A stretch of DNA of 64,000 nucleotides from Flavobacteriaceae bacterium (GTDB lineage: Bacteria; Bacteroidota; Bacteroidia; Flavobacteriales; Flavobacteriaceae): contig CANKLE010000006.1 in assembly GCA_947483075.1 (NCBI GenBank), forward strand, positions 1-64,000, in the 5' to 3' direction. A program made the translations under genes and the position numbers. Under the pieces are notes generated by a model. That model was given only the letters and a program-made list of their open reading frames with translations. It made no database searches and was not told where the DNA came from. Numbering within the stretch: position 1 is the stretch's first letter; every line of letters starts with the position of its first letter. Positions 53,452-61,088 of this stretch are shown here, in pieces.

Positions 53452-54870
53452 ATGAATAAAATACTTTTTTTGATTCCATTACTGTTGCTGGTCTATTGCA
53501 GCAATAGTGACCAGTCGCCGATAGCAAACCAAGCTTTGGTTAAACCCACTTTGCCTGTTGTTGAATCAGATGTATTCAATCTAAAGGTCGTTCCCGAAAT
53601 TAAGCTGCATTTTAGTTTGGCCGAATGGAACAAACTGCTTCAAAATTTTGACCTGAATCCAAAAAACGAAAAAAAGGTGGTGTCCAATTTTACTTTTACC
53701 ACCAACGGAAGAACCGTCCAATTGGACAGCATTGGCTTAAAGTTGCGCGGCAATACAAGCCGAAGAAGACCAGAGGGAGCAAGCGGACAAGTACATAATG
53801 CGGCAGCACCCAATTGGCACCACAGTCATTTTGCTATAGATTTTTCAAAATTCAAAGATGCCCAGCGTTTTCTGGGCCTCAACAAAATTAATTTAAAATG
53901 GTTTAAAGACGATCCAACTTATAGCCGAGAAGTATATTGCTATGACTTGTTTCGCCGGTTTGGCTGCTGGAATGCGCCAAGATCTTCCTATTGCAAGCTT
54001 ACTATTGAAGTAGAAGGAGATGCTGCTCCAGCCTATTTTGGCGTGTACGAACTACTCGAATCGGTTGACGAGGATTTTATCGCCAAAAACAGCGCACAAT
54101 GGGGCGCAGGGGTGGGTTTTTTGTGGAAAGGCTATAACTTAGGCAGCAACAAAGCCGACTTTTATTCGGTAAACAGTATAGGCGCTGAGTTTGTGAGTTT
54201 AACCCCTTCTCTTTCCCAATATTACGCCTATGATTTAAAAACACGTTCGGCGGAGCTTCCGTTGGCCAAAAATCAGCTTACGGAGTTTATCGCCAATTTA
54301 AACATGAAAACCGGAACGGAATTTCAAAATTGGATTGTCACTCAGATGGATGTCGATTTGTTTCTTAAAACCTATGCAACCAGTGTGGTTTTAGGGATGT
54401 GGGATGATTATTGGGTGAACTGCAATAATTTCTATTTTTACTTTGCGCCCAATGGGAAAGCCTATTTCATTCCCTATGATTACGACAATTCCTTAGGAAC
54501 TTCTGCGATATTGTCAAACTCAGGCACACAAAATCCGCTCAACTGGGGCCCTTCTTCACAACGCCCGTTGATCACAAAAATATTGGCCATTCCGCAGTAC
54601 CAAACCGTTTATAAAAATTATGTAAAATCCTTGACCTTGCTGCAAAACGACTATTTTACTGCAGGAAAAAGTAAAATAAGAATAATGGCGTGGCAGTCTA
54701 TGATTGCTGGATTTGTATCAAATGATACCGGCGAAGACATGATTTTGAATGATGTGCCGGCTTATTGGGGAAACCAGCCCAATTACCGTTTGCTGTCCGG
54801 AAACAGTAACGGAGGAAATAGTGGGCCAGCTAATTTTTTTACCACACGCATCGCAAGCATTCCTTGGTAG
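53452..54870 (+). CDS. CotH kinase family lipoprotein
   Basis: A 472-residue exported protein with a lipobox (LLLVYCSN, Cys near 17). It belongs to the CotH family of atypical protein kinases, first known from Bacillus spore coats and common in Bacteroidota surface proteins. Typical blocks are LKLRGNTSRRRPEG, FKDAQRFLGLNKINLKW, REVYCYDLFRRFG, the metal-binding IPYDYDNSLG and AYFGVYELLESVDED. Whether it phosphorylates anything outside the cytoplasm is unknown. It has its own promoter box, just after the T9SS cargo operon. Its stop lies 1 bp from that of the convergent deaminase gene. Confidence 0.9.
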   Translation: MNKILFLIPLLLLVYCSNSDQSPIANQALVKPTLPVVESDVFNLKVVPEIKLHFSLAEWNKLLQNFDLNPKNEKKVVSNFTFTTNGRTVQLDSIGLKLRGNTSRRRPEGASGQVHNAAAPNWHHSHFAIDFSKFKDAQRFLGLNKINLKWFKDDPTYSREVYCYDLFRRFGCWNAPRSSYCKLTIEVEGDAAPAYFGVYELLESVDEDFIAKNSAQWGAGVGFLWKGYNLGSNKADFYSVNSIGAEFVSLTPSLSQYYAYDLKTRSAELPLAKNQLTEFIANLNMKTGTEFQNWIVTQMDVDLFLKTYATSVVLGMWDDYWVNCNNFYFYFAPNGKAYFIPYDYDNSLGTSAILSNSGTQNPLNWGPSSQRPLITKILAIPQYQTVYKNYVKSLTLLQNDYFTAGKSKIRIMAWQSMIAGFVSNDTGEDMILNDVPAYWGNQPNYRLLSGNSNGGNSGPANFFTTRIASIPW

Positions 54871-54871
54871 G

Positions 54872-55354
54872 CTAATACGAGATTTTTTTGGCGTTGTTGC
54901 TCCAAAGTTCAAAGGCTTTCAAAGCCGCCTCTCTTGAGATCCCAATTGTTGGGATTTTCCGACTGCTTAGTGGCACATTCAACTCTTCGTATATAAACGC
55001 ATCGTCAAAGGCAATGGCTGCCGCGTCGTCTTTGGTACATCCATAATATATTTTGTCTGGTCTCGCCCAATATATAGCCCCCAAACACATCGGGCAGGGC
55101 TCACACGACGTGTAGAGTATACAGCCATCTAATTGAAACGTATTTAAGTTTTTGCAGGCATCTCGTATAGCCATCACTTCGGCGTGAGCAGTTGGGTCAT
55201 TGGTTGCGGTTACTTGGTTGTATCCACTTCCTACAATAGTACCATCTTTCACTACAATTGCCCCAAATGGTCCGCCGTTATTTTTAGTCACGTTTTCTGA
55301 AGCCAATCGAATGGCTTCGGCCATAAACCGTTTATTTTCTTCTTGCATTTTCAT
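54872..55354 (-). CDS. Nucleoside/base deaminase (guanine deaminase-like)
   Basis: A 160-residue zinc deaminase of the cytidine/deoxycytidylate deaminase superfamily. The zinc site is HAE in PTAHAEVMAIRDAC and PCPMC in TSCEPCPMCLGAIYWARPD. GGPFGAIVVKDG and the tail DDAAAIAFDDAFIYEEL resemble guanine deaminase GuaD more than the tRNA deaminase TadA. Substrate assignment remains inference. ATG 55354 is chosen because the box at 55370-55377 excludes starts further upstream; 55348 is an equally good Met. The stop is 1 bp from that of the convergent CotH gene. Confidence 0.9.
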   Translation of the reverse strand: MKMQEENKRFMAEAIRLASENVTKNNGGPFGAIVVKDGTIVGSGYNQVTATNDPTAHAEVMAIRDACKNLNTFQLDGCILYTSCEPCPMCLGAIYWARPDKIYYGCTKDDAAAIAFDDAFIYEELNVPLSSRKIPTIGISREAALKAFELWSNNAKKISY

Positions 55355-55369
55355 CTCGTTTTGTGTTGT

Positions 55370-55377
55370 CAAATATA
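55370..55377 (-). promoter_or_regulatory. -7 promoter box for the deaminase gene
   Basis: CAAATATA on the plus strand reads TATATTTG on the minus strand, 15 bp upstream of the ATG at 55354. Confidence 0.5.
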
Positions 55378-55517
55378 ACCATTCAGATTGTACAGCGCGT
55401 TATACAAATTACACGACATTATTTGGGATTCACTATACTGTTTTCTGAAGCGCTATCATTTTTAGAGTAGCCCACATGTTTCCAAAAACACTATTTTCGT
55501 ACATTAAAATTAATTCG

Positions 55518-56030
55518 ATGAAAATTAGCTCGCTTTGCCTATTCCTTTTGCTGTTCGTTTCCTGCAAGCCATTGCAGCCCAATACAGCGGATATAAATCA
55601 AGTAAATCAATTTTTGGACGCTTGGCATCAGGCAGCATCCAACGCCGATTACAATCGCTATTTTAACGCTTTTACGCCCGATGGTGTTTTTGTGGGCACA
55701 GACGCAACCGAACATTGGACGAAAAGCGAATTTCAAGTTTTTGCCAAACCCTTTTTTGATCGCGGGAAAGCCTGGGATTTTAAGGCAGTAGAACGGCATG
55801 TTTATTTTAGTCAAGACCAAAAAACGGTCTGGTTTGATGAGTTGTTAAGTACGTGGATGAAAGGCTGTAGAGGGTCGGGTGTATTAGTTCAATCTAAAGG
55901 AAAATGGCATATTAAACAGTATGTTTTATCGATGACCATTCCCAATGATAATACCAACGCGGTCATTCAACTCAAAGAAAAAGCCGAGTCTATTTTATTG
56001 CAATCCAAGATTCCGAAATCAGCGCAATAG
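55518..56030 (+). CDS. NTF2-like (SnoaL_3-type) lipoprotein
   Basis: A 170-residue exported protein with a lipobox (LLFVSCKP, Cys near residue 14) and an NTF2-like cone fold of the SnoaL_3 type. Supporting text: NQFLDAWHQAASNADYNRYF, FTPDGVFVGTDATEHWTKSEF and GVLVQSKGKWHIKQYVLSM. Family members bind or process small ligands, but no function can be named. ATG 55518 starts the lipoprotein signal; an in-frame ATG 42 bp upstream would bury it. Its stop lies 1 bp from that of the convergent dehydrogenase gene. Confidence 0.85.
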   Translation: MKISSLCLFLLLFVSCKPLQPNTADINQVNQFLDAWHQAASNADYNRYFNAFTPDGVFVGTDATEHWTKSEFQVFAKPFFDRGKAWDFKAVERHVYFSQDQKTVWFDELLSTWMKGCRGSGVLVQSKGKWHIKQYVLSMTIPNDNTNAVIQLKEKAESILLQSKIPKSAQ

Positions 56031-56031
56031 A

Positions 56032-56991
56032 TTAACGCACATCAATGTCGTGCTGCTGAAGCATTTCTAGCATGATTGAAGTCATACTGGCTAAATCAAA
56101 TTCGTGATTCCAACTCCAATCTTTTCGCGCACAGGAGTCGTCAATACTCGCTGGCCAACTGTCGGCGATTTTTTGCCGAAAATCGGGCTGATAACGGATC
56201 GTAAAATCGGGCAGGTGTTTGGTAATTTCGGCGGCAATTTCTTTTGGAGTAAAACTCATGGCAGCCAAATTGTAGGAAGAATGTATGCTCAAGTTATTTG
56301 CATCGGCTTGCATAATGGCAATGGTTGCGCGAATCGCATCGTCCATATACATCATGGGCATTTTGGTGTTTTCGGATAAAAAACATTCGTAAGAACCTTG
56401 TTTGAGCGCTTTATGAAAAATATCCACCGCATAATCGGTTGTTCCACCGCCGGGAGGTGTACTCCAACTGATTAAACCTGGGTAGCGAATGCTGCGCACA
56501 TCAACACCAAATATGTTGTGGTAATATTCACACCAGCGTTCGCCTGCTTGTTTGCTAATGCCATAGACCGTAGACGGCTCCATGACGGTAAATTGTGGCG
56601 TTTGCTCTTTGGGCGTAGTTGGGCCAAAAACCGCAATACTAGAGGGCCAAAATATTTTTTTAATTTTCTTTGCTTTTGCCAGATTCAATACGTGAAACAA
56701 AGAATTCATGTTTAAGTCCCAAGCAAAGGCCGGGTTTTTTTCGGCAGTGGCCGAGAGTAAGGCCGCCATCAAATAGATGTCGGTAATTTGGTGCACTTCG
56801 ACCAAATGCTCAATTTGATTAAAATCTAAGGCATTCACTACCTCAAATGGCCCCGAATTGACTACGTCATTATTTAGTTTTCGGATGTCAGACGCAATTA
56901 CATTTTCTACCCCATAAAGGGCTCGAAGCTGTTGGGTGAGCTCTGTTCCAATTTGTCCACAGGCGCCAATAATCAATATTTTTGGAGTCAT
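56032..56991 (-). CDS. NAD-dependent L-threonine 3-dehydrogenase (SDR type)
   Basis: A 319-residue cytosolic enzyme of the extended short-chain dehydrogenase (GalE-like) group. It most likely oxidises L-threonine to 2-amino-3-ketobutyrate. The NAD motif is IGACGQIG near the N-terminus, and the catalytic pair is YGISK with SS in WPSSIAVFG. The sequence STPPGGGTTDYAVDIFHKAL and the tail RQKIADSWPASIDDSCARKDW are characteristic of the SDR-type threonine dehydrogenase of Bacteroidota. It has its own TATATTTG box. Confidence 0.92.
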   Translation of the reverse strand: MTPKILIIGACGQIGTELTQQLRALYGVENVIASDIRKLNNDVVNSGPFEVVNALDFNQIEHLVEVHQITDIYLMAALLSATAEKNPAFAWDLNMNSLFHVLNLAKAKKIKKIFWPSSIAVFGPTTPKEQTPQFTVMEPSTVYGISKQAGERWCEYYHNIFGVDVRSIRYPGLISWSTPPGGGTTDYAVDIFHKALKQGSYECFLSENTKMPMMYMDDAIRATIAIMQADANNLSIHSSYNLAAMSFTPKEIAAEITKHLPDFTIRYQPDFRQKIADSWPASIDDSCARKDWSWNHEFDLASMTSIMLEMLQQHDIDVR

Positions 56992-57011
56992 TTAGTTGCT
57001 AATTTAAACAA

Positions 57012-57019
57012 CAAATATA
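57012..57019 (-). promoter_or_regulatory. -7 promoter box for the threonine dehydrogenase gene
   Basis: CAAATATA on the plus strand reads TATATTTG on the minus strand, 20 bp upstream of the ATG at 56991. Confidence 0.55.
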
Positions 57020-57082
57020 ACGTTTTCGTAACGCAAAAAATCACCCTTTTTTAATGTTCTTCCTCGTTTTTTACTTTCGTTT

Positions 57083-57090
57083 TACCTTTG
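57083..57090 (+). promoter_or_regulatory. -7 promoter box for the lipoprotein-mfd operon
   Basis: TACCTTTG, a full TAnnTTTG match, ending 25 bp before the ATG at 57116. Confidence 0.55.
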
Positions 57091-57115
57091 TAACTTTGGC
57101 CTTCAATTTATTTCC

Positions 57116-57688
57116 ATGAAAATCCCATCGCTACTTTATTTTGCTGCTTTTTATTTGGTGATTGCCTGTCAAAAAGACAACCAGCAATTGCAGCTTGAAC
57201 GCCAAAAAGATGCCGAGCGAAAAGAACAGGTTTTTCAAAAAATTAACCAAGCGTGGCGATTCTCGATTCCCAGCTTGGGCCCCAAAACCCAGCAATTTGC
57301 CAGCTCCTGGAATGATTTGTATGTGCTCACCAACGAGTTAAATCAGAAACCAAAAAGTACCTTGGGCGCCTTTCAGAAAAAGGCCCGGTTGCTTTCTCAA
57401 AAATCGGCAATTTTAGGCAATACGATTCCTTTAGTGTTTAATAAACCTGAAATCAAAAGCAGGATTGCGGTGCTCACCACCAAGTTCAATCAAATCAATC
57501 TATACATCAACGTGACGCCTGTTCAAGACCAAAAAGTGGTGGAGCTCATTACTTCGGTTAATATTGAACTCAACGCCTTGTATTTGCAGCTCGACGAATT
57601 GGTTCGAAAAAGTGATATTCCAGCCGAAGAAGGCGAAACCGAAATGAAACAAATGCTCGACACCACGCGCGCAATCCCCTCTAAATAA
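57116..57688 (+). CDS. Lipoprotein of unknown function upstream of mfd
   Basis: A 190-residue protein with a clear lipobox (YLVIACQK, Cys near 18) and no recognised domain. The mature part is mostly helical. It has a charged segment after the lipid anchor (LQLERQKDAERKEQVFQK), then RFSIPSLGPKTQQFASSWND, LTNELNQKPKSTLGAFQKKA and a hydrophobic helical middle. It is probably anchored in the periplasm or outer membrane. Only 10 bp separate it from mfd, and both probably use the promoter box at 57083. A functional link to DNA repair is not implied. Confidence 0.75.
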   Translation: MKIPSLLYFAAFYLVIACQKDNQQLQLERQKDAERKEQVFQKINQAWRFSIPSLGPKTQQFASSWNDLYVLTNELNQKPKSTLGAFQKKARLLSQKSAILGNTIPLVFNKPEIKSRIAVLTTKFNQINLYINVTPVQDQKVVELITSVNIELNALYLQLDELVRKSDIPAEEGETEMKQMLDTTRAIPSK

Positions 57689-57698
57689 CCCCTCCATT

Positions 57699-60600
57699 TT
57701 GAGTAATCCCCTCTCTAGTCTGTATGAGAATTCGCCCAAAGTGGCCCAAATAGTTGCGGGTATTCGTCCGCAAGCCCGATTGCAGCTCAGCGGTTTGGCG
57801 GGGTCTTCTTTTTCGTTGGTCTTGCATTCGGTCTTCAAAAAAACAACGGCTCCTTTTTTGCTTGTAGTAAACGACAAGGAAGAAGCGGCCTATTATTTGA
57901 ATGATTTAGAAAAATTGCTAGGCGCCGACGACGTGTTGTTTTACCCAGGATCCTACCGCCGCCCCTATCAGTTAGAAGACACCGACAACGCCAATGTGTT
58001 GTTGCGTGCCGAGGTACTCAACCGCATTCATTCGCAGCGCAAACCCGCCTGCATTGTCACTTATCCCGAAGCCTTGTTTGAAAAAGTGGTGACCAAAAAA
58101 GAGCTCGACAAAAACACCCTCAAAGTAGCCGTAGGCGATCAGTTGTCTATTGATTTTGTAAACGAAGTGTTGTTTGAATACGAATTTAAACGCGTCGATT
58201 TTATCTCAGAACCGGGCGAATTTTCGGTGCGTGGCGGAATCGTAGATGTCTTTTCGTTTTCGAATGATCATCCCTACCGTATCGAGTTCTTTGGCAACGA
58301 AGTAGACAGCATCCGCAGCTTTGATGTAGAAACGCAATTGTCTATCGAAAAGCAAAAAAAAATCACCATCATCCCCAATTTAGAGAACAGTTTTTTTCAG
58401 GAAAACCGAGAGAGTTTTTTTAATTTTATTTCGCCAAACTCAGTTGTGATCTTACAAGAAACCGAGTTGTTGGTGGCCAAATTAGAGGCGCTTTTTGCCA
58501 AATCACAAACCGCCTACGAAGGCCTTCAAAGCACCATAAAAAGGGTATCTCCAGAAAAATTATTCTTGCAATCGGCCGATTTTTTACGAAAAGTATTGGA
58601 TTTCCCGGTTATTGAATGGACCGCCAATCCTTTTTTTCAAACCACGCAAACCGTGGCCTTTGCTACCCAGCCGCAGCCCTCGTTCAACAAGCAATTTGAT
58701 TTGTTGCTCAACAACTTGAGCGACAACCACTACAAAGGATTTACCAATTATTTGTTGTGCTCAAACGCCTCCCAAGCCAAACGATTTCACGACATATTTG
58801 AATCATTAGACGAGGCCAACCACGAAGACATCCGCAAGCATTACCAAACCCTGGTTTTTCCTTTATATCAGGGATTTGTCGACACCGAACACCAGTTTAC
58901 TTGTTATACCGATCACCAAATTTTTGAACGTTACCATAAGTTTTCGATCAAGAATGGATTTTCTAAAAAGCAAACCATCACGCTCAAAGAGCTTACTTCC
59001 TTGGCCATTGGCGATTTTGTTACCCACATGGATCACGGAATAGGAAAGTTTGGCGGGCTGCAAAAAATTCAAGTCGAAGGAAAAACCCAAGAAGCCATCA
59101 AGTTGGTCTATGCCGACAATGATATTGTGTATGTGAGCATCCATTCGTTGCATAAAATCTCAAAATACAACGGAAAAGATGGCGCGCCACCCAAAATATA
59201 TAAATTGGGCTCGGGCGCATGGAAAGCCTTGAAACAAAAAACCAAGGCCCGTGTAAAACATATTGCGTTCAATCTCATTCAGTTGTATGCCAAACGCCGA
59301 TTAGAAAAAGGCTACGCATACAACCCCGACAGTTATTTGCAAGCCGAGTTAGAAAGTTCGTTTATCTACGAAGACACGCCCGATCAGCTCAAAGCTACCC
59401 AAGACATTAAGCAAGACATGGAGAGCGATCGCCCCATGGATCGATTGGTGTGTGGCGATGTGGGATTTGGCAAAACCGAAGTGGCCATACGCGCCGCGTT
59501 CAAAGCGGTAGACAACGGCAAACAAGTGGCCATTTTGGTGCCCACAACCATTTTGGCTTACCAGCATTTTCGCACCTTTACCGAGCGACTCAAAGACATG
59601 CCAGTTTCGGTAGATTACGTGAACCGCTTTCGAACCGCCAAGCAAAAAACGCAAACGCTACAAAACCTCGCTGAGGGCAAACTCGACATCATCATTGGCA
59701 CACACCAATTGGTCAATAAAAATGTGGTGTTCAAAAACCTAGGTCTGTTGATTGTAGACGAGGAGCAAAAATTTGGCGTCAATGTAAAAGACAAACTCAA
59801 AACCATTGCGGCCAATATTGACACCTTGACTTTAACGGCTACTCCCATTCCGCGTACGCTACAGTTTTCGCTGATGGCCGCCCGGGATTTGTCGGTCATT
59901 ACCACGCCTCCGCCCAATCGCTATCCCATCGAAAGCGCGGTGGTTGGGTTTAACGAAGAGCTCATCCGCGATGCGATTTCGTATGAAATACAACGCAATG
60001 GCCAGGTGTTTTTTATTCACAACCGCATCGAAAACATCAAAGAAGTAGCCGGAATGATTCAGCGTTTGGTGCCCGACGCCAAAGTGGGTGTGGGCCACGG
60101 ACAAATGGAAGGCAGCAAACTCGAAGAACTGATGTTGGCCTTTATGAACGGCGCATTTGACGTCTTGGTGGCCACGACCATTATCGAAAGCGGCTTGGAC
60201 GTGCCCAATGCCAATACGATTTTCATCAACAACGCCAATAATTTTGGCCTTTCCGATTTGCACCAAATGCGGGGAAGGGTAGGCCGAAGCAACAAAAAAG
60301 CCTTTTGTTATTTCATCTGTCCACCCTATTCGGCCATGACCGAGGATGCCCGTAAACGCATTCAGGCGCTCGAGCAACACAGCGATTTGGGCAGCGGATT
60401 TAATATTGCCATGAAAGATTTAGAAATTCGAGGCGCAGGCGATTTATTGGGCGGAGAGCAAAGCGGATTTATCAATGAAATTGGTTTTGAAACCTACCAA
60501 AAAATCATGAATGAGGCCATCGAAGAACTCAAAGAAAATGAGTTCAAGGACTTGTATGCCCACGACGACGATCTCGACACCAAATCTTTTGTAAAGGATA

Positions 60601-61052
60601 TGCAATTGGATACCGATTTCGAATTGCTTTTCCCAGACGATTACATCAATTCGATTACCGAACGCTTGAATTTATACAACGAGTTAAGCGGCATTAAAGA
60701 CGAGGAATCCTTGTTGGCCTTCGAAACCAAACTCATCGATCGTTTTGGACCCTTGCCCAAACCGGCGATTTCCTTGTTGAGTAGCATGCGCATCAAATGG
60801 ATTGCCACCCAATTGGGCATTGAAAAACTGGTGCTTAAACAAGGAAAAATGATAGGCTATTTTATCGCCGATCAAAACAGCGACTTTTATGCTTCGGCCA
60901 AATTTCATCGGGTGTTGCAGTTGGTGCAACAACACGCCCAGCATTGCAAACTCAAAGAAAAACAAACCCCCAACGGTTTGCGCTTGTTGCTCACCTTCGA
61001 GCAGGTAAAATCCATACGTGCTGCATTGCAGTACATGGAACTATTTGGCTAA
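57699..61052 (+). CDS. mfd: Transcription-repair coupling factor Mfd
   Basis: A 1117-residue DNA translocase that removes stalled RNA polymerase and recruits UvrA for nucleotide excision repair. Visible in order are the UvrB-like N-terminal domain (with YPEALFEKVV and GEFSVRGGIVDVFSF), the RNA polymerase-interacting CarD-like domain (FVTHMDHGIGKFGGL), helicase motifs (CGDVGFGKTEVA; DEEQKFGV; TATPIPRTLQ) and the TRG and C-terminal domains (MRGRVGRSNKKAF; DLEIRGAGDLLGGEQSG). The start is TTG at 57699. No in-frame ATG occurs in the first 75 residues and the conserved N-terminus begins here. It ends in a bidirectional terminator. Confidence 0.97.
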   Translation: MSNPLSSLYENSPKVAQIVAGIRPQARLQLSGLAGSSFSLVLHSVFKKTTAPFLLVVNDKEEAAYYLNDLEKLLGADDVLFYPGSYRRPYQLEDTDNANVLLRAEVLNRIHSQRKPACIVTYPEALFEKVVTKKELDKNTLKVAVGDQLSIDFVNEVLFEYEFKRVDFISEPGEFSVRGGIVDVFSFSNDHPYRIEFFGNEVDSIRSFDVETQLSIEKQKKITIIPNLENSFFQENRESFFNFISPNSVVILQETELLVAKLEALFAKSQTAYEGLQSTIKRVSPEKLFLQSADFLRKVLDFPVIEWTANPFFQTTQTVAFATQPQPSFNKQFDLLLNNLSDNHYKGFTNYLLCSNASQAKRFHDIFESLDEANHEDIRKHYQTLVFPLYQGFVDTEHQFTCYTDHQIFERYHKFSIKNGFSKKQTITLKELTSLAIGDFVTHMDHGIGKFGGLQKIQVEGKTQEAIKLVYADNDIVYVSIHSLHKISKYNGKDGAPPKIYKLGSGAWKALKQKTKARVKHIAFNLIQLYAKRRLEKGYAYNPDSYLQAELESSFIYEDTPDQLKATQDIKQDMESDRPMDRLVCGDVGFGKTEVAIRAAFKAVDNGKQVAILVPTTILAYQHFRTFTERLKDMPVSVDYVNRFRTAKQKTQTLQNLAEGKLDIIIGTHQLVNKNVVFKNLGLLIVDEEQKFGVNVKDKLKTIAANIDTLTLTATPIPRTLQFSLMAARDLSVITTPPPNRYPIESAVVGFNEELIRDAISYEIQRNGQVFFIHNRIENIKEVAGMIQRLVPDAKVGVGHGQMEGSKLEELMLAFMNGAFDVLVATTIIESGLDVPNANTIFINNANNFGLSDLHQMRGRVGRSNKKAFCYFICPPYSAMTEDARKRIQALEQHSDLGSGFNIAMKDLEIRGAGDLLGGEQSGFINEIGFETYQKIMNEAIEELKENEFKDLYAHDDDLDTKSFVKDMQLDTDFELLFPDDYINSITERLNLYNELSGIKDEESLLAFETKLIDRFGPLPKPAISLLSSMRIKWIATQLGIEKLVLKQGKMIGYFIADQNSDFYASAKFHRVLQLVQQHAQHCKLKEKQTPNGLRLLLTFEQVKSIRAALQYMELFG

Positions 61053-61088
61053 AAAAAATCCAGCGGGTAGGCTGGATTCGTTTTTTTT
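61052..61088. terminator. Bidirectional terminator between mfd and the metalloprotease
   Basis: Stem AATCCAGC (61057-61064) with GCTGGATT (61071-61078), preceded by an A-run and followed by CG and an eight-T run. It serves both convergent genes. Confidence 0.88.

Noticed and set aside
59859-60380. 173-codon minus-strand open frame inside mfd
   Set aside because: Antisense to conserved helicase motifs of mfd; codon pattern and absence of any domain mark it as a shadow frame.
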